Made by a program: the position numbers and the translations under genes | The notes under the pieces: generated by a model | What the model was told of the DNA's origin: nothing | The model's input: only the letters and a program-made list of their open reading frames with translations | The model's database searches: none | Shown here: in pieces, positions 15,268-23,221 of the stretch | Position numbering within the stretch: the first letter of the stretch is position 1 | How the letters are laid out: each line of letters opens with the position of its first letter | NCBI GenBank assembly: GCA_046714355.1 | Contig: JBKKAR010000080.1 | Span: 1-44,076, forward strand | DNA length: 44,076 nt | Source of the DNA: JACDAN01 sp046714355 | GTDB taxonomy: Bacteria > Actinomycetota > Thermoleophilia > Gaiellales > Gaiellaceae | Reading direction: 5' to 3'

Positions 15268-16214
15268 ATGGAGAAGGCACCTCAGCGGCTTGCGCCTTTG
15301 CGGGTTGTGATCTTGATCACGCTGGCCGTCGGCCTCTATGCTGCCGCGACCGCCACGCCGGCAGCAGCAGGGGCAAGCTCGAATTCCGGGTCGGCGTGCG
15401 CGTCGACCGTCTTCGACGGGCTGACGGGCTCGAGTCGGTCGCAGCGTCAGCTCGTGGCGATGTGGCGCGCGAACCGGCGCTCAACCAGACCGTCGAGGAG
15501 CTGCCCGCGCGCGCGAAGGGGAAAGGCGGCAAGTCGTTCCGCGCCTCCGTTCCGGTCTACTTCCACGTCGTCCATGCCGGCGGCGTCGGGAACATCTCGC
15601 AGACGATCATCGACGACCAGATGAATGTTCTGAACGCCGCGTTTGCCGGGTTCTACGGCGGGGCGGCTACGGGCTTCTCGTTCAAGCTCGTGGGCGTCAC
15701 GCGCACGAACAACGCCGCGTGGCACCTTGCGGGGCCGGGCACCAAGGAGGAGCGCGACATGAAGACGGCGCTCCATCAGGGTGGCTGGAATGCGCTCAAC
15801 CTGTACGCCACCACCGCCGGCGCGTACCTCGGCTGGGCGTACTTCCCGGGGCTGCCGGACTCTCGGCAGTACCTCGACGGGATCGTGGTCGACTGGGAGT
15901 CGATGCCGGGTGCGTCGAGCCGGTACGCCGGGCGGTACGACCTCGGCCACACGGCCACGCACGAGGCGGGCCACTGGTTCCTGTTGCACCACGTCTTCAA
16001 CGGGGCCTGCAACAACTGGGGCGACTACGTCGACGACACACCGCCACAGCGGATCGCGACGAACGGGTGCCCGGTCGGGCAGGACAGCTGCTCGGAGCCG
16101 GGGCTCGACTCGATCCACAACTACATGGATTACTCGTACGACGCCTGTTACAACCAGTTCACGAAGGGCCAGGTCGCACGAATGCAGGACGCCTGGCTCT
16201 ACTACAGGGCGTAG
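15268..16214 (+). pseudogene. Secreted pappalysin-like (M43) zinc metalloprotease, frameshifted near its N-terminus
   Basis: The signal peptide (MEKAPQRLAPLRVVILITLAVGLYAA, from 15268 after GGGGGAAG) lies in one frame, while the protease (GDVAREPALNQTVEEL onward, through VPVYFHVVHAGG) lies in another, so one base is missing, or two are extra, between about 15400 and 15455. The protease part is intact: zinc motif HEAGHWFLLHH (15960-15992), the Met-turn segment NYMDYSYDACYNQFTKGQVARM, and paired cysteines. The usual motif of the family is HEXXHXXGXXH; here the glycine is leucine. A GTG at 15396 opens a 272-aa frame that would make the protease without a signal peptide. It is either a recent frameshift, a sequencing error, or a gene with an unusual start. 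Confidence 0.75.
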
Positions 16215-16235
16215 CAGCGAGCTGATCGATTGAGC

Positions 16236-16261
16236 GAGAGGGCGCCGCAAGGCGCCCTCTC
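16236..16261. terminator. Hairpin between convergent protease and sulfite-oxidase-like genes
   Basis: An 11-bp perfect stem (GAGAGGGCGCC, 16236-16246, with 16251-16261) closed by the tetraloop GCAA. It lies 21 nt after the protease stop and 4 nt from the stop of the minus-strand gene, and can end both transcripts. Confidence 0.8.
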
Positions 16262-16265
16262 CGCG

Positions 16266-16871
16266 TCAAAAGCCGTAGCGCTCCTCTTTCCAGTAGTCCG
16301 CCTCGTTGTGGTAGCCGAGGCGCTCCCAGAAGCCGGGCTTGTCGCGGCCGAGCAACTCGATCCCGCGCAGCCACTTGGCGCTCTTCCAGAAGTAGCGCTT
16401 CGGGATCACGAGGCGTAGCGGCCAGCCGTGATCCGGCGTCAACGGCTCGCCGTCGGCCTCGTAGGCCAGGAGCGCCTCCTCGTCCTCGAGCGCTCGGAGG
16501 GGGACGTTGGCGGTGAAATCCTGTTCGGCGTGCGCGAGGACGTAGCGGGCGCCCGGTTTCGGCCGCGCGAGCTCGGCGATCGTGCTCCAGTGGACGCCCC
16601 TGAACCCTGTGTCGAAGCGGCTCCACCGCGTGACGCAGTGGATGTCGATCGTGATCTCCCGGATCGGCAGCCCAGTGAACTCCTCCCAAGAGAGCGTGAT
16701 CGGGTTCTCGACCTCGCCGGAGACGCGGAAGTCCCACGTCGCGAGGTCGGTGCTCGGTACCGTCCCGGCGTGGAGCACCGGCCACTTCTCGGTCAGGTAC
16801 TGGCCGGGGGGGAGCCGCGCCGGGTCGTAGCCGGCCTCCTCCACCTTTCGCATGGCGCGCGAGCGGAACAT
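16266..16871 (-). CDS. Molybdopterin-dependent oxidoreductase of the sulfite oxidase/YedY family
   Basis: A 201-aa product with the Moco-binding domain: WDFRVSGEVENPITLSWEEF is the typical entry, followed by TIDIHCVTRWSRFDTGFRGV, where Cys79 is the expected molybdenum ligand. The end, PKRYFWKSAKWLRGIEL, then GFWERLGYHNEADYWKEERYGF, is characteristic of the short bacterial 'sulfite oxidase-like oxidoreductases'. There is no signal peptide or Tat motif, so it seems cytoplasmic, and no dimerisation domain, so it is a single-domain form. The substrate is unknown. The start could be residue 1 (16871) or the Met at residue 7; AGGAAG lies upstream of the first. It is divergent from ygfZ, with a structured repeat filling the gap. 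Confidence 0.9.
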   Translation of the reverse strand: MFRSRAMRKVEEAGYDPARLPPGQYLTEKWPVLHAGTVPSTDLATWDFRVSGEVENPITLSWEEFTGLPIREITIDIHCVTRWSRFDTGFRGVHWSTIAELARPKPGARYVLAHAEQDFTANVPLRALEDEEALLAYEADGEPLTPDHGWPLRLVIPKRYFWKSAKWLRGIELLGRDKPGFWERLGYHNEADYWKEERYGF

Positions 16872-16884
16872 CGCTTCCTACACT

Positions 16885-17050
16885 AGTGCCCCTCCAGGCA
16901 GTGAATGCCAGTCCTCTGACCGGCTGCAAGGCCGCGCGAGACGCCGTCCTCAGTCGCGCCCATATCCTCTGGATATGAACGCTCCCTGCATCCGGGCCTC
17001 GCTTGCCTTTCGCGCGGCAGAGAACGGGCTTCACCACCTGAAGGGGCACT
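16885..17050 (-). repeat. Structured dispersed element, copy A
   Basis: A 166-nt element with inverted ends AGTGCCCCTCCAGG (16885-16898) and CCTGAAGGGGCACT (17037-17050), extended inward by GTGAA/TTCAC and GCC/GGC to about 22 paired positions. On the minus strand every terminal mismatch becomes a G-U pair. An internal minus-strand hairpin, GCGTTCATATCC-AGA-GGATATGGGCGC, has 12 pairs including two G-U. Flanking blocks GGATGCAGGGAGC and GCGACTGAGGACG and the block TTGCAGCCG recur in the copy at 40770-40932. It fills most of the gap between the divergent sulfite-oxidase-like gene and ygfZ, and its right arm supplies the AAGGGG that may serve ygfZ as a ribosome-binding site. Confidence 0.75.
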
Positions 17051-17056
17051 GATTCG

Positions 17057-17812
17057 ATGGAGACTCTCACGCCCGCTGCCGCGCTTCGCCCGCGCGACTA
17101 CGTGGTTGTCCGCGGGCCCGACGCAGCCGACTTCCTCGAGCGCATGCTCTCGAACGAGGTCGCGAACGCTCCGTGCGAGGCGCTCCTCTTGACTCCGAAG
17201 GGTCGCGTGATCGCTCCGCTCGTCGTGGTGCGGAGAGGCGACGGCGACTTCCTGCTCCTCACCGAGCCGGGGCTGGGCGACGCGGTCCGGGCCACCCTCA
17301 CCCGTGCCCGCTTCGCGGCGAAGTGCGAGATCGAGCCGGAGGAACACACATCGGTCGTCGTTTTCGGCGACGCCGATGGGATCCCGAATCGCGACTACGG
17401 GCTTCCGGCGGTCGAGTTGCTCGACGCCGCGCCGCCGAGCGAGCCGGCCGCCGAGGAGGAGCTCGAGCGCCTGCGGATCCTCGCGTGCCGGCCGCGCTGG
17501 GGACGCGAGATCGACGACCGCGTCCTGCCGGCCGAGGCGGGCCTCACCAAGACGCACGTCAGCTTCACGAAGGGCTGCTACCCCGGACAGGAGCCGATCG
17601 CCCGGCTGCACCATCGCGGCAAGGCGAACCGGGAGCTCCGCGTGCTGGATGTCGAGGGCGCGCCCGATCCGGAGACCGAGGTCTTCCTCGGCGAGAAGGC
17701 GGTCGGCCGGATCACGAGCTCGGTGCCTGGTCTCGCGCTCGCGTACGTGCGGATCGAGGTTCCCGCCGAGGCCGAGTTGACCGTGGACGGGGCTAGGGCG
17801 TCGGCGCGGTGA
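17057..17812 (+). CDS. ygfZ: YgfZ/GcvT-like folate-binding protein
   Basis: A 251-aa product of the YgfZ family, GcvT-like proteins that use folate and assist iron-sulfur cluster proteins. The signature KGCYPGQE lies at residues 172-179 (Cys174), followed by ARLHHRGKANRELRVL. The N-terminal part, VVVRGPDAADFLERMLSNEV and LLLTPKGRVIAPL, matches the GcvT fold. GcvT aminomethyltransferase itself lacks KGCYxGQE, which separates the two. The window contains lipoyl synthase and xanthine dehydrogenase, iron-sulfur enzymes that could profit from it, but this is inference. The ATG at 17057 has AAGGGG ten bases upstream, inside the repeat element's arm. Confidence 0.88.
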   Translation: METLTPAAALRPRDYVVVRGPDAADFLERMLSNEVANAPCEALLLTPKGRVIAPLVVVRRGDGDFLLLTEPGLGDAVRATLTRARFAAKCEIEPEEHTSVVVFGDADGIPNRDYGLPAVELLDAAPPSEPAAEEELERLRILACRPRWGREIDDRVLPAEAGLTKTHVSFTKGCYPGQEPIARLHHRGKANRELRVLDVEGAPDPETEVFLGEKAVGRITSSVPGLALAYVRIEVPAEAELTVDGARASAR

Positions 17813-17936
17813 CCGTGTCCCCCGTTCCGCTGCCGGGTGCCGAATCGCCGTTGTTGAAGAGGACGTAGCCGACGATCCAGAGCAGCACGACGATCGCTAC
17901 GACGACGAAGACGATGCGGAGCGTTCGCCGAGACAC
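17793..17936 (-). CDS. Small single-pass membrane protein
   Basis: A 47-aa product from a GTG at 17936 (a TTG at 17975 would add 13 residues). It has a basic start (SRRTLR), one hydrophobic span (IVFVVVAIVVLLWIVGYVLF) and a short polar tail (NNGDSAPGSGTGDTVTAPTP) probably outside the membrane. It overlaps the 3' end of ygfZ by 20 nt in the opposite direction. The function is unknown. The transmembrane pattern and polar tail look like real protein rather than antisense noise, but the start is uncertain. Confidence 0.55.
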   Translation of the reverse strand: MSRRTLRIVFVVVAIVVLLWIVGYVLFNNGDSAPGSGTGDTVTAPTP

Positions 17937-18004
17937 GACACCCGAGAGTGTCGCGCCGGCCGCCGGCCCAATCAAGTTGGCCGTTGTGGACAGGTACGCG
18001 GAGA

Positions 18005-18077
18005 TGCGCCCGGCACGATTCGAACGTGCGACCTCTGCCTCCGCAGGGCAGCGCTCTATCCCCTGAGCTACGGGCGC
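18005..18077 (-). tRNA. tRNA-Arg with anticodon GCG
   Basis: The minus strand folds as a complete cloverleaf of 73 nt: acceptor GCGCCCG/CGGGCGC, D arm GCTC-AGGGGATA-GAGC, anticodon stem CTGCC/GGCAG with loop CTGCGGA, T arm GCACG-TTCGAAT-CGTGC, and discriminator A. The anticodon at positions 34-36 of the loop is GCG, reading arginine CGC (and CGU by wobble). The CCA end is not encoded. Most bacteria read these codons with an inosine-modified ACG tRNA, so a G34 version is unusual. It lies alone between a small membrane-protein gene and the HerA-like gene. Confidence 0.93.
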
Positions 18078-18122
18078 TCAGCGGCGCAGTGTAGCCGCGA
18101 CCCCAGGTAGGTTCCTGCGCCC

Positions 18123-19634
18123 ATGACCGACTTCGGCAAGACGATCGCGGACGCCTACGAGTTCGAAGGCGAGTCGATCGAGTTGGGCCGAGGCGTCCAC
18201 GATGGGAAGCTCGTCAAGGACGCCGTGGTGCGCTTGCCGCTCGCGACTTCCAACCGCCACGGGCTGATCGCCGGAGCGACGGGATCCGGTAAGACGCGGA
18301 CGTTGCAGCTCATCGCCGAGCAGCTCTCCGCGGCCGGCGTTCCTGTCGTGGCGGCGGACATGAAGGGCGACGTCTCCGGCATCGCCCATCCCGGCGAGAC
18401 GGGCGGGCCGGCGGAGAAGCGCGCGACCGAGCTCGGCCAGGACTGGAAGCCGACCGGCTTCCCGGCGGAGTACCTCTCGCTCGGGGGCATCGGACCGGGC
18501 GTCCCGGTGCGCGCAACCGTCTCGGACTTCGGCCCGCTGCTCCTCGCCAAGATCCTCGAGGCGAACGAGACACAGGAGCAGAGCCTCTCCCTCGTCTTCC
18601 GGTACGCGGACGAGAAGGGCCTGCCGATCCTCGACCTCGCCGACCTTCGTGCGCTGCTCACGTTCTTCGACTCGGACGAGGGCAAGGCGGAGCTGAAGGG
18701 GATCGGCGGTGTCTCGTCGGCGACGATCGGCGTTCTGCTTCGTGCTCTCGTCCAGCTGGAGGACGGCGGCGGCACCGAGTTCTTCGGCGAGCCGCAGTTC
18801 GAGATCGCCGAGCTGCTGCGGACGTCACCGGACGGCCGCGGGATCGTCTCGTGCCTCCAGCTCCCGGCCGTCCAGGACAAGCCGAAGCTCTTCTCGACGG
18901 TGCTCATGTGGTTGCTCGCCGAGCTCTTCGAGCAGCTGCTGGAGGTCGGTGACGTCCCGAAGCCGAAGCTCGTCTTCTTCTTCGACGAAGCGCACCTGCT
19001 CTTCACGGATGCAACCGATGGGTTCCTCGACTCCGTCGTGCAGACGGTCCGTCTGATCCGCTCCAAGGGCGTCGGAATCTTCTTCATCACTCAGACGCCG
19101 AAGGACATTCCGGCTGACGTTCTCGCACAGCTCGGCAACCGGATCCAGCACGCGCTACGGGCGTTCACGCCGCAGGACGCCAAGGCACTGAAGGCGACGG
19201 TCTCGACCTTTCCGACCTCGGAGCTCTACGACCTCGAGGAGCTGTTGACGTCGCTCGGAACCGGAGAGGCGGCGGTGACGATCCTCTCGGAGGCCGGCGT
19301 CCCGACGCCGGTCGTCCACACCAAGCTTTGCGCGCCGCTCGCGCACATGGCGCCTGCCGACGACGTCGACGGAGCCGCGAAGGCGTCGCCGCTCAACGCG
19401 AAGTACGGGACGAAGGTCGATCGCGAGAGCGCGCGGGAGCTGCTGGCGACCCGGATCGAGCAGCAGGGCCCCGAACCCGAGCCGGAGGCCGAGACTGCCA
19501 CGAGGCGCCGGCGCCGGGCCGAGCCCGAAGCGAGCGGCGACCCACTCACGGACTTCCTTGGTTCGCGGCAGGGAAAGACACTGCAGCGCGAGGTCGTCCG
19601 CGGGATGTTCGGCCTGCTTCGCAAGCGCCTCTGA
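18123..19634 (+). CDS. HerA-like ATPase (DUF853/YjgR family)
   Basis: A 503-aa AAA-type ATPase of the HerA/FtsK superfamily. Walker A is GATGSGKT (residues 51-58), Walker B is LVFFFDEAH (about 281-290), and FFITQTPKDIPADVLAQLGNRIQHALRAFTP is the strong signature of the DUF853 group. HerA relatives translocate DNA; the exact role of YjgR-type proteins is not known, and no NurA nuclease gene is adjacent. A charged, Arg/Glu-rich linker (PEPEPEAETATRRRRR, about 450-470) precedes the end FGLLRKRL. The ATG at 18123 follows the tRNA by 45 nt. It is followed after one base by an ornithine-cyclodeaminase-like gene, so the two are probably co-transcribed. Confidence 0.9.
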   Translation: MTDFGKTIADAYEFEGESIELGRGVHDGKLVKDAVVRLPLATSNRHGLIAGATGSGKTRTLQLIAEQLSAAGVPVVAADMKGDVSGIAHPGETGGPAEKRATELGQDWKPTGFPAEYLSLGGIGPGVPVRATVSDFGPLLLAKILEANETQEQSLSLVFRYADEKGLPILDLADLRALLTFFDSDEGKAELKGIGGVSSATIGVLLRALVQLEDGGGTEFFGEPQFEIAELLRTSPDGRGIVSCLQLPAVQDKPKLFSTVLMWLLAELFEQLLEVGDVPKPKLVFFFDEAHLLFTDATDGFLDSVVQTVRLIRSKGVGIFFITQTPKDIPADVLAQLGNRIQHALRAFTPQDAKALKATVSTFPTSELYDLEELLTSLGTGEAAVTILSEAGVPTPVVHTKLCAPLAHMAPADDVDGAAKASPLNAKYGTKVDRESARELLATRIEQQGPEPEPEAETATRRRRRAEPEASGDPLTDFLGSRQGKTLQREVVRGMFGLLRKRL

Positions 19635-19635
19635 G

Positions 19636-20565
19636 ATGCCGCTCTACCTGACCGAAGCCGAGGTCGGCGAGCTGCTCACGCCGGCCGACGCGCTCGAGGC
19701 GGTCGAGGGCTGCTTCCGGCGGCTCGCCGCCGGACAGGTCGAGAACCGGCCTCGCTATCGCCAGCGCTTCGAGGGCGGCGCATTCGCTCTCATGTCGGCC
19801 GTCGACCACGAGCTCGGGCTCGCAGGTCTCAAGTCGTACGCCGCTACGGCGCAGGGGACAGCGTTCGTCGTCTGCCTGTTCGACCTCGCCAAGGCCGAGC
19901 TCGCCGCTGTCATCGAAGCGGACAGGCTCGGTCAGCTGCGGACCGGGGCGGCGAGCGGGATAGCGGCGAAATATCTGGCGCGCGAAAGCGCCTCCAGTCT
20001 CGGCGTGCTGGGCTGCGGCCGGCAGGCCGAGAGCCAGGTCCAATCCATCCGCGAGGCCGTTCCTTCGATCAGGCGGGTTGTCGCGTACTGCCGGACCGAG
20101 GAGCTGCTCGAGGCGTTCTGCAAGCGCGTCGGCGCCGAGGCGGGAGAGACGCACCGCGACCCCGGAGGACAGGAGATCGTCGTCACCGCCACAACCTCGC
20201 GGGATCCCGTCCTCCGCGGCGAGTGGCTCGAGCCCGGCGCTCTGGTCTGCGCCATCGGGGCGAACGACCGCCGCTCGCGCGAGCTCGACAACGTCGTCCT
20301 GGAGCGCGCCGCCTTCGTCTGCTGCGATTCGATCGAGCAGTCGAAGCTCGAGTCGGGTGACCTGATCGAGCCGATCGACCAGGGCATCCTCGACTGGCTC
20401 GAAGTCCACGAGCTCGCGGAAGTCGTCGCCGGCGAGGTGCAGGGCCGGCAGGACCCCGAAGACATTGTTCTCTTCAAGTCGAACGGCCTCGCCGCCTGGG
20501 ACGTCGCGATCGGGGCGCTCGCCCTCGAGCGGGCGCGCGAGCGAGGCGTAGGGCGGGAACTCTAG
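19636..20565 (+). CDS. Ornithine cyclodeaminase/mu-crystallin family protein
   Basis: A 309-aa NAD(P)-binding protein. The family elements are LTEAEVGELLTPADALEAVE at the N-terminus, GLKSYAA with the substrate lysine, RTGAASGIAAKYLARESAS, the nucleotide-binding SLGVLGCGRQAESQ (Gly-rich loop near residue 125), and FKSNGLAAWDVAIGALAL at the end. Members include ornithine cyclodeaminase, alanine dehydrogenase and imine reductases, so the substrate is open. The start is the ATG one base after the HerA-like stop; the longer frame upstream is antisense-like. It converges on a small ORF with 4 nt overlap. Confidence 0.88.
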   Translation: MPLYLTEAEVGELLTPADALEAVEGCFRRLAAGQVENRPRYRQRFEGGAFALMSAVDHELGLAGLKSYAATAQGTAFVVCLFDLAKAELAAVIEADRLGQLRTGAASGIAAKYLARESASSLGVLGCGRQAESQVQSIREAVPSIRRVVAYCRTEELLEAFCKRVGAEAGETHRDPGGQEIVVTATTSRDPVLRGEWLEPGALVCAIGANDRRSRELDNVVLERAAFVCCDSIEQSKLESGDLIEPIDQGILDWLEVHELAEVVAGEVQGRQDPEDIVLFKSNGLAAWDVAIGALALERARERGVGREL

Positions 20566-20804
20566 GAGGGCTTCGCGGACTCGACCACGTCGTGGCCGAG
20601 TGCGCGGACGACTTCCGGCCGGTCTAGAAGGCGGGCCCGCTCGTGCGGCGTGGTGCGGTTCTTGATGTACGGATCCTCGAGAATCTCCGAGAGCGGCCGG
20701 CCGCGCTCGTGCTCCCGGATCACGTACTGCGCGATCCTGTCCTCGCCCGACGGGCGGCTGGAGAGGAACGAGAACGGATTGCGGAGGAAGTCCCGAAAGG
20801 CCAC
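20562..20804 (-). CDS. Small conserved-looking protein of unknown function
   Basis: An 80-aa product from a GTG at 20804 (VAFRDFLRNPFSFLSS); a TTG at 20825 would add 7 residues. The sequence is well structured: DRIAQYVIREHERGRPLSEILEDPYIKN, then ERARLLDRPEVVRALGHDVVE, predicted as three helices with many charged residues and no membrane span. It resembles short cytosolic proteins seen in related actinobacteria, but I know no function. It overlaps the convergent gene by 4 nt and is divergent from the thiolase gene with a 56-nt gap. Confidence 0.65.
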   Translation of the reverse strand: MAFRDFLRNPFSFLSSRPSGEDRIAQYVIREHERGRPLSEILEDPYIKNRTTPHERARLLDRPEVVRALGHDVVESAKPS

Positions 20805-20860
20805 GGAGGCGATTGTAGATCGCAATCCAGACGCTGACGCGCTAGCGATACGCTCAACGC

Positions 20861-22018
20861 GTGAGCCGTGCGGTCATCCTTTCCGGCGTACGAACCCCGG
20901 TTGGACGCTATGGCGGCGCGCTGGCCGGCGTTCGCCCTGACGACCTTGCGGCGACCGCGATCGCGGCGGCCGTTGAGCGCGCCGGCGTCGAGCCCGCCCA
21001 GATCGAGGACGTCTACTTCGGCGCCGCGAACCAGGCGGGGGAGGACAACCGCAACGTCGCGCGGATGGCTGCGCTGCTCGCCGGGCTGCCGGAGTCCGTC
21101 GCCGGGGTCACGCTCAACCGGCTGTGCGCATCGGGGCTCTCGGCGGTCGTCTCTGCCTGTCACGCGGTGGCGGCGGGAGACGGCGACCTCTTCGTCGCCG
21201 GAGGGGTGGAGTCCATGACCCGCGCGCCGCTCGTGATGGCGAAGCCGGACAAGCCGTTCCAGCGTGGTGACCAGAAGCTGTACGACTCGACGCTCGGCTG
21301 GCGCTTCTCGAACCCGAAGCTGGAGGAGATGTTCCCGCTCGAGTCGATGGGCGAGACGGGGGAGAACGTCGCCGAGCGCTGGGAGGTCTCCCGTGAAGAG
21401 CAGGACGAGTTCGCGCTGCGCTCGCAGCAGCGCTGGGCGGCGGCCGACTTCTCCGAAGAGCTGGTGCCGGTGAACGGCGTCGATCGGGACGAGCATCCAA
21501 GGCCCGACACGAGCCTGGAGAAGCTCGGATCGCTCCGGCCCGCGTTTCGCAAAGGTGGCACGGTCACGGCCGGGAACTCGAGCGGGCTGAACGACGGCGC
21601 GGCGGCGCTCGTGATCGCCAGCGAGGAGAAGGCGCGCGAGCTTGGCGCCGAGCCGCTGGGCGCATTCGTCGCGAGCGCGGTTGCCGGCGTGGATCCCCGG
21701 GTGATGGGCATCGGCCCGATCCCTGCGGTGCGGAAGCTGCTCGAGCGGGCGGGCATCGGCGTCGTCGACCTCGACCTTGTCGAGCTGAACGAGGCCTTTG
21801 CGTCCCAAAGCCTGGTCGTGATCCGAGAGCTCGGACTGGATCCGAAGAAGGTCAACGTGAAGGGCGGCGCGATCGCGATCGGCCATCCACTGGGGATGAG
21901 CGGCGCGCGCCTTGTGGTGACCTTGCTCCACGAGCTGCGCCGGCGCGGGGGCCGTTACGGGCTCGCGACGCTCTGCGTCGGAGTCGGCCAGGGACAGGCA
22001 GCGCTCTTCGAGCGATGA
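20861..22018 (+). CDS. Thiolase (acetyl-CoA acetyltransferase / 3-ketoacyl-CoA thiolase type)
   Basis: A 385-aa product with all three catalytic residues: Cys89 (LNRLCASGL), His342 (AIGHPLGMSGAR) and Cys372 (TLCVGVGQG). The start SRAVILSGVRTPVGRYGG is typical, and the GTG at 20861 sits directly at this conserved N-terminus. Thiolases either cleave 3-ketoacyl-CoA or condense two acyl-CoA; the pattern VNVKGGAIAIGHPLG is shared by acetoacetyl-CoA and beta-ketoadipyl-CoA thiolases. Its stop overlaps the next start as ATGA. The nearby aldehyde dehydrogenase and the crotonase genes at 41-44 kb would fit aromatic or fatty-acid degradation, but no direct link is visible. Confidence 0.92.
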   Translation: MSRAVILSGVRTPVGRYGGALAGVRPDDLAATAIAAAVERAGVEPAQIEDVYFGAANQAGEDNRNVARMAALLAGLPESVAGVTLNRLCASGLSAVVSACHAVAAGDGDLFVAGGVESMTRAPLVMAKPDKPFQRGDQKLYDSTLGWRFSNPKLEEMFPLESMGETGENVAERWEVSREEQDEFALRSQQRWAAADFSEELVPVNGVDRDEHPRPDTSLEKLGSLRPAFRKGGTVTAGNSSGLNDGAAALVIASEEKARELGAEPLGAFVASAVAGVDPRVMGIGPIPAVRKLLERAGIGVVDLDLVELNEAFASQSLVVIRELGLDPKKVNVKGGAIAIGHPLGMSGARLVVTLLHELRRRGGRYGLATLCVGVGQGQAALFER

Positions 22019-23178
22019 CCGTCCCCGAGGCGTACGTCGAGCTCGCGCTTCGGCTGGGACGGCATTTCGACGGTCTAGTCGACTCGTACTACGGTGACCC
22101 GTCCGTCAAGGAGCGCGTCGGCGCCGAGCCCTTACGAGAGCCGGCCGCTCTAGCCGAGGACGCCGACCGCCTGATCACGGAGCTGGACGAGGGGGCTCTC
22201 GAGGAGCAGCGCCGCCGTTGGCTCCGCTCGCAGCTCGTCGGCCTCGAGACCGTCGCGCGCAAGCTTGCGGGCGAGGAGCTCCCGTATGCCGACGAGGTCG
22301 AGCGCTGCTACGGCGTGCGTCCGCGCCGCACGCCCGAGGAGCAACTCGAGGCCACGCACCGCGCGCTCGACGACGTGCTTCCACCGGGCGGATCGCTCGG
22401 CGACCGGTACCAGACCTGGCGGGAAGGTGATCCGATCCCGACCGAGCACCTCGAGCCGCTGCTCGAGGGGATCTCCGCCGACCTCCGCGCCAGAACGGCC
22501 GAGCTCGTGGGCCTGCCCGACGGAGAGTCAGCCGTGATCGAGCTCGTCTCGGACGAGCCGTGGGCCGCCTACAACTACTACCAGGGAGGCCTCCGGAGCC
22601 GGATCGCGGTGAACGCCGACATCCCGATGGCGCCGAACTTCGTCACCGAGTTGATGGCGCACGAGCTCTATCCGGGCCACCAGACCGAGCACAGCTGGAA
22701 GGAACAGCTCCTGCACCGCGAACGCGGTTCCGCAGAGGCCGGAATTCTGATGATCGGGACACCCGAGTCGCTGATCGCCGAGGGCATTGCTGAGCTCGGG
22801 CTCGAGATCCTGCTCGAGGACGAGGACGCGTTCACCACCGAGCATCTCGAGCGACATGGGATCGCCTACGACGCCGACGTTGCCCGTGCGGTCAAGGCGG
22901 CGCGGAAGCCGCTCGACGGCGTCTCGGGCAACGTCGCGCTGATGCTTCACGAAAACGGCGCCTCCGTAGGCGAGGCGCTCGACTACCTTCGGCACTGGGG
23001 CCTCATGTCCGAGCGCCGCGCCAAGCAGGGCTACCGCTTCATCACCGACCCGATGTGGCGCTCCTACGTGACGACCTACGCGGACGGCTACCGGCTCTGC
23101 CGCGACTGGGTCGACGGCGATTCGCGGCGGTTCAAGCGGCTGCTCACGGAGCAGCTGACGCCGGCCGACCTGGGCTAG
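22015..23178 (+). CDS. DUF885-like putative zinc metallopeptidase
   Basis: A 387-aa product. The motif HELYPGHQTEH begins at His216 and matches the HExxxGH arrangement of DUF885-type proteins, which are thought to be zinc peptidases. A second glutamate-rich segment, ESLIAEGIAELGLEIL, about 35 residues later would provide the third metal ligand. The last third is helical (YLRHWGLMSERRAKQGYRF, VTTYADGYRLCRDWV). It is shorter than typical DUF885 proteins (550-600 aa), with no signal peptide, so it is probably cytoplasmic. It is translationally coupled to the thiolase by an ATGA overlap (22015-22018). The substrate is unknown. Confidence 0.75.
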   Translation: MTVPEAYVELALRLGRHFDGLVDSYYGDPSVKERVGAEPLREPAALAEDADRLITELDEGALEEQRRRWLRSQLVGLETVARKLAGEELPYADEVERCYGVRPRRTPEEQLEATHRALDDVLPPGGSLGDRYQTWREGDPIPTEHLEPLLEGISADLRARTAELVGLPDGESAVIELVSDEPWAAYNYYQGGLRSRIAVNADIPMAPNFVTELMAHELYPGHQTEHSWKEQLLHRERGSAEAGILMIGTPESLIAEGIAELGLEILLEDEDAFTTEHLERHGIAYDADVARAVKAARKPLDGVSGNVALMLHENGASVGEALDYLRHWGLMSERRAKQGYRFITDPMWRSYVTTYADGYRLCRDWVDGDSRRFKRLLTEQLTPADLG

Positions 23179-23221
23179 CGGGCGGCCGGAGCCGCGCGGG
23201 AAACCCGATATCGTCCGGCGC

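Noticed and set aside
16885..17050. Possible hammerhead ribozyme: CTGAGGA and CGAAA in the minus strand of both repeat copies
   Set aside because: The two core strings occur in the order of a type II hammerhead, but the bases next to them do not form stem II (C opposite C), and no convincing stem III with a cleavage site follows GAAA.
16852..17052. Small ORFs across both repeat copies with a similar LAFRA...GH end
   Set aside because: The similarity follows from the shared nucleotide blocks of the element; stems and wobble patterns explain conservation better than coding.
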